Assembly: GCA_946481475.1 (NCBI GenBank)
Contig: CAMLOB010000047.1
Coordinates: forward strand, 1-12,719
Reading direction: 5' to 3'
Source of the DNA: an uncultured Chlorobiota bacterium
Lineage (GTDB): Bacteria > Bacteroidota > Kapaibacteriia > OLB7
Length of the DNA: 12,719 bases
Shown here one piece after another: positions 6,705 to 12,719 of this stretch. The notes under the pieces are model-generated. The model was not told the origin of the DNA and made no database searches. It saw only the letters and a program-made list of their open reading frames with translations. The position numbers and the translations under genes were made by a program. Positions within the stretch are counted from its first letter, which is position 1. The number at the start of each line of letters is the position of its first letter.

Positions 6705-7907
6705 ATGAAACGAATGCATAGTGCGGCAATCGTCGCTATTATCACCATTGTCATCTTCGTCGCGGTCCCGCATCGCGCGCAGGCGCAGTGGATTCTCCTT
6801 GAGGATACCGCCCACCAAATGGTGCAGGAGGGACTCGATGAGATGTACAATATGAACCATACGAAAGCAAACGAAATTTTTACCGCATTGGCGCAGCGGA
6901 TGCCGGAACATCCGGCCGGCCATTTTCTTCTGGCATTGAACGACTGGTGGAAGATCAAGCCCAACATTGCCGACAAGGCAGCCGTCGATAAATATTCCAG
7001 GTCCTTTAACTCCCATCTTGACAGATCGATCGCTATCTGCGATTCGCTCCTGAAGGAGAACGAACTCGATATTGTCGGCCTCTTCTTCAAGGGGGCGGCC
7101 TACGGTTATCGGGCCCGGCTGAAATCGTCCGATCTCCGCTCGAAGTCTGTGACCGACTGGATCGGCGTCCTTAAGGATGCCAACGAGGGGAGAAAGATGC
7201 TTCTGGAGTGCCAGCGCCTTGCGCCGAGCAACAGCGATGTGCTTCTGGGTTCGGGACTGATTCTGTACTGGTCGGAGGAGATGCCGAACAAGGTTGCGGC
7301 TCTCAAAACACTCAGTCTGCCCCCCGGCGACAAGCAGATCGGACTGCAGATGATCCGGATCTCAGCCGAGAAGGCTCTCTACACGAAAGTGGAGGCGAAA
7401 TATGCTCTGCTGGAAATCTTGGCCAACAACGAGAAGGATTGGGGAGATGCTCTGGTCATTGCCGAGGAACTCTACAACAAGTATCCGAACAATCCGGACT
7501 TCCATAAGTACTATGCCCGTGCCCTCTACTATGAGGGAAAATACGAGCAGTCGGACAAGGAGTGGCGGCTGTTGTTGAAGCGGGTGAAATCCCGGCAGTT
7601 CGGCTACGAGCTATCGCTGGTTCGCCAGGGACTCTACTATCTCGGCGATATCCAGTTGAGGAAGAGAACACCCGAACCGGCCGAAGCCGTGACGATTCTG
7701 AAAGAGGCGGTCAAGGTCAACGAACGACTGGAGGAAGAGGATTCCGGTTACTACATCGCCGCAATTCTCCGGCTCGGAAATGCCTACGACCTGTTGGGCA
7801 AGCGGACAGATGCACTGGAGCAGTACGAGAAGGTCCTCGATCTGGAAGATGTCAATAACAGATATCACAAGAGGGCGAAAGAGTTCATCGCCACTGCTTA
7901 TAAATAA
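6705..7907 (+). CDS. Exported tetratricopeptide-repeat protein
   Basis: This 400-residue protein has an N-terminal signal peptide: MKRM, a hydrophobic core (residues 7-21), and a likely cleavage after AQA27. The mature part is helical and repeat-like. A TPR-type helix pair is visible around residues 36-78, including GLDEMYNMNHTKANEIFTAL. Another lies around 236-294 (DALVIAEELYNKYPNNPDFH, then YARALYYEGKYEQ). The C-terminal unit around 353-400 includes LRLGNAYDLLGKRTDALEQY. TPR domains bind other proteins, so a periplasmic scaffold role is likely, but no partner can be named. The gene lies 75 bases after the CPBP gene on the same strand and may share its transcript. It ends before a strong hairpin at 7945-7977. 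Confidence 0.82.
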   Translation: MKRMHSAAIVAIITIVIFVAVPHRAQAQWILLEDTAHQMVQEGLDEMYNMNHTKANEIFTALAQRMPEHPAGHFLLALNDWWKIKPNIADKAAVDKYSRSFNSHLDRSIAICDSLLKENELDIVGLFFKGAAYGYRARLKSSDLRSKSVTDWIGVLKDANEGRKMLLECQRLAPSNSDVLLGSGLILYWSEEMPNKVAALKTLSLPPGDKQIGLQMIRISAEKALYTKVEAKYALLEILANNEKDWGDALVIAEELYNKYPNNPDFHKYYARALYYEGKYEQSDKEWRLLLKRVKSRQFGYELSLVRQGLYYLGDIQLRKRTPEPAEAVTILKEAVKVNERLEEEDSGYYIAAILRLGNAYDLLGKRTDALEQYEKVLDLEDVNNRYHKRAKEFIATAYK

Positions 7908-7944
7908 GAGATGTGTCGTTGATCCACGAATCTTTTCATGCAAA

Positions 7945-7977
7945 GAAGCCCTGTCGACTGAAGGTTGACAGGGCTTC
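7945..7977 (+). terminator. Hairpin downstream of the TPR gene
   Basis: GAAGCCCTGTCGAC (7945-7958) pairs with GTTGACAGGGCTTC (7964-7977) through 14 pairs including one G-T, around a TGAAG loop. It starts 37 bases after the TPR stop. The downstream sequence is not T-rich on the plus strand, so termination may depend on the stem alone, or the hairpin may protect the 3' end of the message. Confidence 0.6.
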
Positions 7978-8236
7978 CGGCTATATACTCCTGACCGGTG
8001 AGAATAGAGGAGGGATGTTCGGGTTCCGGTAGATTCCTATAGACGAGATGTCGGACCCGTACTGTCGGGTCGGTGTTCGGGTTTTTCGTCGACATGACAT
8101 GTATTGACCCATTGACCGTTGGCTGGTCAAGCTCGCCCTCATACAACCGGCATGTCCCTGAGGTTTGTCCCATGAAGAGGAGAACCACCTTGCTCGGTAC
8201 GGAAGCAAGCGGAAAGATCGAAAAGGGAGCAAAGAA

Positions 8237-8272
8237 AAAAGCCTTGCCGATACATATGTCGGCAAGGCTTTT
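8237..8272 (-). terminator. Bidirectional rho-independent terminator of the rhodanese gene
   Basis: AAAAGCCTTGCCGA (8237-8250) pairs perfectly over 14 bases with TCGGCAAGGCTTTT (8259-8272) around an eight-base TACATATG loop. On the minus strand the stem runs into six T (8240-8235) and begins 26 bases after the rhodanese stop. On the plus strand it ends in TTTT, so it may also stop rightward transcription. Confidence 0.85.
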
Positions 8273-8298
8273 CATTGTTATTTCGAGCAGTTTGCCTT

Positions 8299-8754
8299 TT
8301 ACAGTCCGGCCTGGCTGCTGGTCATCTCGTTCCACTCCATCCATCCGCCGTGATAGACCATCACGTTCGTATATCCCTCATCGATCGTCTTGCGGGCCGC
8401 TTTCGGCGCTGCGGAACATTTCGGTCCGCCGCAATAGAAGATCATCCGTGCATTCTTGTCTTCCGGAAGGGTAAAGCTTGAGAAGAGAACCGCGCCGTCG
8501 ATGTGACCTTCCTTATAGGATTCCTCTCCGCGAGCGTCAATGACGTAGACCCCTTCTTCTATCAACTGAAGAAGCTGTTCGTGTGTAATGGTGGAGAACT
8601 GGATAGTCTCCTCTGCCTTTTTCTCCTGCTTCTTGGTGCACTCACCGGCTTCTTTCTTCTTGCTGCAACAACCGCTGCCCGACTGAGCCTGGAGGCCTTC
8701 CGCGCTGAAGAAAAGGGCCGCCGCGGCGGCGAATGGGATCAGTTTTTTGAACAT
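8299..8754 (-). CDS. Exported single-domain rhodanese (sulfurtransferase-like)
   Basis: This 151-residue protein has a signal peptide (MFKK, then an Ala/Phe-rich core, with likely cleavage after LQA23). The rhodanese domain spans about residues 53-148: the start pattern TITHEQLLQLI, VYVIDARGEESYKEGHIDGA with Asp73 and Arg75, and the active-site loop FYCGGPKCSAAPKAARK with the expected catalytic Cys108 and a second Cys at 113. The terminal GGWMEWNE is also typical. Such periplasmic domains bind or transfer sulfane sulfur. The physiological acceptor is unknown. Between the signal peptide and the domain lies a Lys/Glu-rich linker with Cys29, Cys30 and Cys39, unusual for the family. The ATG at 8754 is supported by GAGG five bases upstream. 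A strong terminator follows, so the gene is probably the end of its transcript or monocistronic. Confidence 0.88.
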   Translation of the reverse strand: MFKKLIPFAAAAALFFSAEGLQAQSGSGCCSKKKEAGECTKKQEKKAEETIQFSTITHEQLLQLIEEGVYVIDARGEESYKEGHIDGAVLFSSFTLPEDKNARMIFYCGGPKCSAAPKAARKTIDEGYTNVMVYHGGWMEWNEMTSSQAGL

Positions 8755-8759
8755 GGTAA

Positions 8760-8763
8760 CCTC
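8760..8763 (-). promoter_or_regulatory. Ribosome binding site for the rhodanese gene
   Basis: GAGG on the minus strand is five bases before the ATG at 8754. It supports this start, which also yields a good signal peptide. Confidence 0.5.
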
Positions 8764-8879
8764 GTTTGTAGTAATGATGAACAGGAATTTCTACTTGATG
8801 TAATCGTGTAACGGACAGTGCCACGACGTCAACCTGACGGGGAGATTGCCTCGGGTCTTACCGGTTCGACGATACGAGT

Positions 8880-8908
8880 AAAAAAAAGTTCCTCCCCTTC
8901 TCAGAACT
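8880..8908 (-). terminator. Weak terminator candidate after the ClpS-like gene
   Basis: On the minus strand AGTTC (8908-8904) can pair with GAACT (8891-8887), followed by seven T (8886-8880). The stem is only five bases and overlaps the end of the coding region, so the T-run is the stronger part of the evidence. Confidence 0.35.
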
Positions 8909-9281
8909 CGATTGACGTGTGAAGAGCAATCTCCTCAAGGATGGAACTGACATGCAGACACCGGTCGAGTTCACCCTCGTATACCGCCGCCAGCCCCCTT
9001 GTGTCAACCTCGAAGGCGATCCCTTCGGCCTCTGATGGGGTACATCCTGTCGCCTTGATCAGTTGGTGAATGACTTCATCAAAGGTGTGGATCTCGTCGT
9101 TGTAGAGGATGACCTTGGCCGGCAGGCCGACCAGTGTCTCCTCGGCAACCAGGACATCCTCATCGGGATCATCGAGAATGGCCGAACGGACGGTAACCGG
9201 TGACAGAGCCGTTACCTTCGCACCTGATGAGACGAAACGCCGTCTCAGCTTCTCCAATTGTTGTCGTATCAAATCAAACAT
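8901..9281 (-). CDS. ClpS-like adaptor (Clp protease N-degron adaptor family, divergent)
   Basis: This is a 126-residue protein. The ATG at 9281 was chosen. A TTG at 9323 would add 14 residues. The first ~50 residues are a charged, poorly conserved extension. The ClpS core follows with PAKVILYNDEIHTFDEVIHQ, matching the family pattern KVILxNDDxTPMEFV, and then SEAEGIAFEVDTRGLAAVYEG, matching the helix-strand that ends in H-x-x-G-x-A. ClpS delivers proteins with destabilising N-terminal residues to ClpAP or ClpCP. Aligned without gaps to E. coli ClpS, Asn34 and Asp35 are kept (Asn61, Asp62), but gatekeeper Met40 is Phe67 and His66 is Asp93. N-degron recognition may therefore be altered or lost. 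No clp ATPase gene is nearby. It is 68 bases downstream of the lipoprotein gene on the same strand. Confidence 0.8.
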   Translation of the reverse strand: MFDLIRQQLEKLRRRFVSSGAKVTALSPVTVRSAILDDPDEDVLVAEETLVGLPAKVILYNDEIHTFDEVIHQLIKATGCTPSEAEGIAFEVDTRGLAAVYEGELDRCLHVSSILEEIALHTSIEF

Positions 9282-9318
9282 ATCCGCAAAATAACTCTCT
9301 GCTGGTGGATGAAACAAC

Positions 9319-9330
9319 TGCAAATTTGCA
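9319..9330. promoter_or_regulatory. Perfect 12-base palindrome upstream of the ClpS-like gene
   Basis: TGCAAATTTGCA is a perfect 12-base palindrome in the 68-base gap before the ClpS-like ATG. It could be an operator half-site pair. It also contains CAAATTTG, one mismatch from the TAnnTTTG promoter element. No regulator can be named. Confidence 0.35.
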
Positions 9331-9349
9331 TCACAGTCCCTGCTGATGA

Positions 9350-10699
9350 TCAGGGTGCCGCAAACTTATAGACAACCCCGTTCTTGTCGTCGGTCACATA
9401 AAAAGTTTTTCCGTCGCCGCTCCATGCAATTCCCACCGGCTGTCCCCAGTAATCCCCCTGTGCGTTCAGCCAGCCGCTGAGGAAGTCGGCCTGATAGGGG
9501 TCCGAGCCGTCATTCTTGCTCCGTACCCGCACGACTTTGAAGCCGGTCCGCAGTTCTTTCGGACGACTGATCGCTCCGAGAACATACCCCTTGTAGACGA
9601 TGAGCATCGAGTTCTTCCAGTTCGGACCGAGGACATCATGCGGATAGAATTGCAAATCGGTCGACAGGGAGTAGGGCTGCAGCTCGATGACCGGCGGTGT
9701 CGGATTCTTCGGCAGACGAACATCTCCATCCTTGTACTGGGCGAACTTCGGATTGCGATAATTCTGCGAATAGTAGTAGGGGTGTCCGTACTGTCCTCCC
9801 GATTTCAGAATATTGATCTCATCCGGGGCCAGACTCTCGGCAAGGTTGTCCATTCCCTGATCAACACCCCAGAGATCGCCGGTTGCCGGATGAACGTCCA
9901 TTCCCATCGTGTTGCGGAGTCCGTTCATCAGCACCCGGTTCGGACGTCCCCCTTCCTTGTCCAGTCTGAAGATCGTGGCGTGCTCGCGATCCCGCTCCTC
10001 TCCGTTGGCATCGGTGGCCCCGACGCTGATGTAGAACTTCTGGTCGGCCGGACGGTAGCGGAGGGTACGAGTGAAAAATTCTCCCGCATCGGGAAGCTGA
10101 TCGGTCAATTCCGTCTGTGTCCCTTCGATCGAGGTGGGGGAGGAAAAATCAAAACGGTAGACGTGGCGCTCATCGGTGTAGTAGAGGGCGCCGTCAACCA
10201 GATCGAGGCCGTGCGGACTCTTCAAACCCGTAGCGATCGGAGTCACCGTGCCGCTTCCGGTAATCGCCAGAATGCGTCCCCCGTGATCGCTGACAAAAAC
10301 GGTTCCGTCTCCGCGAACCACAATGTCGCTGGCCTGCCCCAGATTCCATGCGTAGACTTCCGCAGTGAATCCGGCCGGAGCGTACAACTTCCGTTCGTTC
10401 TCGAAAGCTCCCACGGCAGCCCGCGCCTCGCCCGGAACGCTGATCGTGACCGAATCCATGCTCCGAAGCGATTCGACGGTGACAAGCTTGATGACGCCGT
10501 TCCCTTTGTTGTCGGCGTAGTCGAGCCAGGATCTGACGTCACCCGATGGGGTGAGTGTGTCCCGTTGCAGGGCCTGTGGGTTTTCCTGTTCGAAGAAGAT
10601 GGAGGCGAAACGGGAGCCGCAGGATGGGAGAAAGATTCCTCCGGCAAGAATGCCGAGTGCGAGACCGATGGACGATGCAGAAGGTAAACGTGTGATCAT
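9350..10699 (-). CDS. Sorbosone/glucose dehydrogenase-like beta-propeller lipoprotein
   Basis: This 449-residue protein starts with a signal sequence ending in a lipobox-like FLPSC (Cys27), so it is probably a lipoprotein of the cell envelope. Pro at the -2 position is unusual for a lipobox. The rest follows the L-sorbosone/soluble glucose dehydrogenase six-bladed propeller: APAGFTAEVYAWNLGQASDI (107-126), KSPHGLDL (His163), TRTLRYRPADQKFYISVGA, ATIFRLDKEGG, NGLRNTMGMD (Arg262, Asn263), GDLWGVDQGMDNL and PDEIN, and a last blade with QPVGIAWSGDGKTFYVTDD. Characterised relatives oxidise sugars or aldoses with bound PQQ and calcium. PQQ use here is inferred and no PQQ synthesis genes are in the window. 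AGGA lies just before the ATG at 10699, and the gene is divergent from hutU. Confidence 0.82.
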   Translation of the reverse strand: MITRLPSASSIGLALGILAGGIFLPSCGSRFASIFFEQENPQALQRDTLTPSGDVRSWLDYADNKGNGVIKLVTVESLRSMDSVTISVPGEARAAVGAFENERKLYAPAGFTAEVYAWNLGQASDIVVRGDGTVFVSDHGGRILAITGSGTVTPIATGLKSPHGLDLVDGALYYTDERHVYRFDFSSPTSIEGTQTELTDQLPDAGEFFTRTLRYRPADQKFYISVGATDANGEERDREHATIFRLDKEGGRPNRVLMNGLRNTMGMDVHPATGDLWGVDQGMDNLAESLAPDEINILKSGGQYGHPYYYSQNYRNPKFAQYKDGDVRLPKNPTPPVIELQPYSLSTDLQFYPHDVLGPNWKNSMLIVYKGYVLGAISRPKELRTGFKVVRVRSKNDGSDPYQADFLSGWLNAQGDYWGQPVGIAWSGDGKTFYVTDDKNGVVYKFAAP

Positions 10700-10775
10700 G
10701 GTTCCTGAAAAATTTTCCGCAGTGATGGACAGGTCGCACTAATCTACTGATTTTGCCGAAACAGACGGGCAGCCG

Positions 10776-10812
10776 TACTTTCCGTTTTTCCCGGAACGAA
10801 ACCAAACCTTTG
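10776..10812 (+). promoter_or_regulatory. Possible hutU promoter elements
   Basis: Two imperfect TAnnTTTG matches lie ahead of hutU: TACTTTCC (10776), 20 bases after TTTG at 10752-10755, and AACCTTTG (10805). Both have mismatches, so this is only a candidate zone. It lies in the 132-base divergent gap shared with the lipoprotein gene. Confidence 0.25.
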
Positions 10813-10831
10813 CACACCATAATCACTGGAC

Positions 10832-12511
10832 ATGAGCATGAATTCCGATACGGCAACCGGCGTCGTTCGCGCTCCGCGCGGGACGGAACTGACCTGTAAA
10901 ACCTGGCAGATCGAGGCGGTCTACCGGATGATTCAGAATAATCTGGATCCTGAAGTGGCCGAAAAACCGGAAGAGCTGATCGTCTACGGCGGCTACGGAA
11001 AGGCGGCACGCAACCACGAAGCCTTCCGGTCGATTCTCGAGGTCCTTCAACGACTGGAACCGGACGAGACGCTGCTTGTACAGTCGGGCAAACCGGTCGG
11101 CGTGGTCCGCACCCACATCGATGCCCCCCGCGTTCTGATCGCTAACAGCAACCTCGTGCCGAAGTGGGCCACATGGGAGGAGTTCCGTCGGCTTGACGAA
11201 TTGGGATTGATGATGTACGGACAGATGACCGCCGGGAGCTGGATCTATATCGGCACGCAGGGCATCCTTCAGGGAACCTACGAGACGTTTGCCGCCTGTG
11301 CCGACCGGCATTTCGGCGGGACGCTGGCCGGGAGGCTGGTGGTGACTGCCGGACTCGGCGGTATGGGGGGGGCCCAGCCGCTGGCCGTGACGATGAACCG
11401 GGGCGCCGCCCTCTGCGTGGAGATCGATGAGGAGCGGATCGACAAGAGGATCCACGACCGGTACTGCGACCGGAAGACGGCAAGTCTGGACGAAGCGCTG
11501 CAGTGGCTGGATGAAGCCATGAAGAAAGGAGAAGGATTATCCGTCGGACTTCTCGGCAATGCCGCCGAAGTTCTTCCCGAACTTGTTCGCCGGGGCGTCA
11601 TCCCCGACGTGGTGACCGATCAGACCTCGGCCCACGATCCCCTCAACGGATACTATCCGATGGGGTTGACCAGGGAGGAGGGGGATGCTCTTCGCCTGAG
11701 CGATCCGCAGGAGTACCTGCGGCGGGCAGGTGAGTCGATTCGCGTCCACGTGGAGGCGATGTTGGCGATGAAGGATGCCGGTGCGGTCGCTTTCGATTAC
11801 GGCAACAACATACGGGCCGAGGCGGAGAAGGAGGGATGCGAACGGGCGTTCGAGATTCGGGGGTTTGTTCCCGAATATATCCGTCCCCTTTTCTGCGACG
11901 GCAAGGGACCGTTCCGATGGGTGGCTCTCTCGGGCGATCCCGAAGATATCTACGCGACCGACCGGGCAATTATGGAACTTTTCCCCGATGACGAGCCGCT
12001 CCACCGCTGGCTGAAGATGGCCGGTGAACGGGTTGCCTGGCAGGGACTTCCGGCCCGTATCTGCTGGCTCGGGTACGGAGACAGGGCGAAAGCCGGTCTG
12101 CTTTTCAACGAGATGGTTCGCGATGGGCGGCTCTCGGCTCCGATCGTGATCGGACGTGACCATCTCGACTGCGGATCGGTGGCCAGTCCGAACCGGGAGA
12201 CTGAGGGGATGATCGACAGCTCGGACGCTGTCAGCGACTGGCCGCTGCTGAACTTTGCGCTCAACGCCGTCGGCGGTGCCACGTGGGTGTCGTTTCATCA
12301 CGGAGGGGGAGTCGGCATGGGATACTCGCAACATGCAGGTATGGTCGTGGTGGCCGACGGAACCGAGGAGGCCGATGCACGACTTCAGCGTGTGCTGACC
12401 TACGATCCTGCCATGGGCATCTTCCGTCATGCCGATGCGGGATATGAGCGGGCAATCGAAAATGCCCGCAAACACGGGATTGATATTCCGATGATGGAGG
12501 AGAATATCTGA
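10832..12511 (+). CDS. hutU: Urocanate hydratase (urocanase)
   Basis: This 559-residue protein, against 557 in Pseudomonas putida, is a full-length urocanase. It converts urocanate plus water to 4-imidazolone-5-propionate, the second step of histidine degradation in the cytoplasm, using a tightly bound NAD+. Family landmarks are all visible: [13 protein letters not shown] (49-61), the NAD-binding [12 protein letters not shown] (174-185), [15 protein letters not shown] (262-276), FDYGNNIR (321-328), [12 protein letters not shown] with Cys411 equivalent to the P. putida Cys410 that lies next to the [12 protein letters not shown] (442-450) and [16 protein letters not shown] (488-503). The ATG at 10832 gives the expected N-terminus ending in the APRGTEL start of the domain. 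No hutH, hutI or hutG lies within the window, so the rest of the pathway must be elsewhere. Its stop overlaps the next start as TGATG. Confidence 0.97.
   Translation: MSMNSDTATGVVRAPRGTELTCKTWQIEAVYRMIQNNLDPEVAEKPEELIVYGGYGKAARNHEAFRSILEVLQRLEPDETLLVQSGKPVGVVRTHIDAPRVLIANSNLVPKWATWEEFRRLDELGLMMYGQMTAGSWIYIGTQGILQGTYETFAACADRHFGGTLAGRLVVTAGLGGMGGAQPLAVTMNRGAALCVEIDEERIDKRIHDRYCDRKTASLDEALQWLDEAMKKGEGLSVGLLGNAAEVLPELVRRGVIPDVVTDQTSAHDPLNGYYPMGLTREEGDALRLSDPQEYLRRAGESIRVHVEAMLAMKDAGAVAFDYGNNIRAEAEKEGCERAFEIRGFVPEYIRPLFCDGKGPFRWVALSGDPEDIYATDRAIMELFPDDEPLHRWLKMAGERVAWQGLPARICWLGYGDRAKAGLLFNEMVRDGRLSAPIVIGRDHLDCGSVASPNRETEGMIDSSDAVSDWPLLNFALNAVGGATWVSFHHGGGVGMGYSQHAGMVVVADGTEEADARLQRVLTYDPAMGIFRHADAGYERAIENARKHGIDIPMMEENI
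12496..12503 (+). promoter_or_regulatory. Ribosome binding site for the SLOG-like gene
   Basis: GGAGGAGA within the last codons of hutU lies seven bases before the ATG at 12511. It supports that start over the in-frame ATG at 12523 and implies coupling to hutU translation. Confidence 0.7.
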
Positions 12512-12719
12512 TGGAAGAGAGGATGTCCGCTCGGGCTCGGGAGCGTGCTCCCTTTCCTCTGGTTATCGGCGTTACCGGTCATCGTGACCTTCGGGATGTC
12601 GATCTGCCGGGGTTGAAACGGGTGATATCCGATCTCTTTCGGGAGCTTCAGGGGCGTTGCCCCCATTCTCCCCTTCAATTGCTGACGCCGCTGGCCGAAG
12701 GGGCCGACCGGATTGCAGC
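12511..12719 (+). CDS. SLOG-superfamily-like nucleotide-binding protein, N-terminal fragment (3' end cut by window)
   Basis: The frame starts at the ATG that shares its A with the hutU stop (TGATG) and stays open to the window edge, giving 69 codons. After a short Arg-rich tail comes a hydrophobic strand and turn, LVIGVTGHRDL (residues 17-27), then an amphipathic helix, and then a second strand followed by TPLAEGADRIA (59-69). This order, a first strand ending in a G-x-(T/S)-G-x-R type loop and a later G-A-D-R motif, is that of SLOG Rossmann-like domains such as the YspA/DprA-related families. SLOG domains bind nucleotides or nucleotide-derived signals and are common in bacterial conflict and stress systems as sensor or effector modules. 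The rest of the protein, which would decide the role, is outside the window. A housekeeping function is equally possible. Confidence 0.65.
   Translation, partial: MEERMSARARERAPFPLVIGVTGHRDLRDVDLPGLKRVISDLFRELQGRCPHSPLQLLTPLAEGADRIA

Larger units (their letters stand above)
7908..8298. other. Gene-free stretch between TPR and rhodanese genes
   Basis: No convincing coding region is seen on either strand. Frames that cross it run through both terminator hairpins and into the antisense of flanking genes. It holds the two hairpins listed separately and a smaller hairpin at 8054-8071 (GACCCG with CGGGTC) followed ten bases later by a T5 run. It also contains a direct repeat of TGTTCGGGTT at 8016 and 8074. 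TTGACC occurs at 8104 and 8112, and the latter pairs with GGTCAA at 8125. The ~260 bases between the terminators could encode a small RNA, but no clear promoter is visible. Confidence 0.5.

Noticed and set aside
8073..8474. Plus-strand frame crossing the gene-free stretch into the rhodanese antisense
   Set aside because: It reads through the terminator hairpin at 8237-8272 and has no family resemblance or ribosome site.
8827..8839. Small inverted repeat CGTCA-ACC-TGACG
   Set aside because: A five-base stem with a three-base loop is common by chance, and it has no T-run or clear position relative to a start or stop.
9638..10687. 349-codon plus-strand frame opposite the lipoprotein gene
   Set aside because: The minus strand encodes a full propeller with a signal sequence and family motifs. 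The plus frame has no recognisable feature.

Overview
The window reads as an accessory-poor, gene-dense stretch of chromosome from a member of the Bacteroidota/Chlorobiota (FCB) group. The strongest lineage clue is the C-terminus of the first protein, which is a type A type-IX-secretion (T9SS) sorting domain, a tail restricted to that group. A match to the Bacteroidota promoter element TAnnTTTG upstream of the phosphate-permease-like gene agrees with this. Base composition is moderately GC-rich, and several genes carry good GGAGG ribosome sites, which fits a Kapabacteria/Ignavibacteria-like lineage better than classical Bacteroidia. That finer placement is inference. No tRNA, rRNA, CRISPR array, transposase or integrase was seen.

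Layout. 1-942 (+) is the 3' end of a secreted Asp-box beta-propeller protein with a T9SS tail. It converges on a minus-strand pair, a PiT-like permease (3206-2196) followed six bases later by an MFSD4/FucP-like MFS transporter (2189-1020). A remarkable cluster of seven GGAT/ATCC heptamers lies between the convergent ends. From 3381 the plus strand carries a small HEPN-like protein of unknown role. After it come a MOP-superfamily polysaccharide flippase (4210-5706) and a CPBP intramembrane protease (5703-6629) joined by an ATGA overlap, and then an exported TPR protein (6705-7907). A gene-free stretch (7908-8298) contains two 14-bp terminator hairpins. Three minus-strand genes follow: an exported single-domain rhodanese (8754-8299), a divergent ClpS-like adaptor (9281-8901) and a sorbosone-dehydrogenase-like lipoprotein (10699-9350). 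Divergent from these are urocanase hutU (10832-12511) and a gene cut by the window edge (12511 onward). That last gene opens with a Rossmann-type GVTGHRDL motif and a GADR motif typical of SLOG-superfamily nucleotide-binding proteins.

How the genes work together. Most are housekeeping or envelope functions: solute uptake, export of glycans, exported periplasmic or lipoprotein enzymes, protein quality control and one step of histidine breakdown. There is no obvious large multi-gene novel system inside the window. The most promising leads are the SLOG-like gene translationally coupled to a solitary hutU, the ClpS variant with two altered N-degron pocket positions, the degenerate PiT-like permease in an operon with a sugar-type MFS carrier, the HEPN-like orphan, and the 949-1015 repeat.
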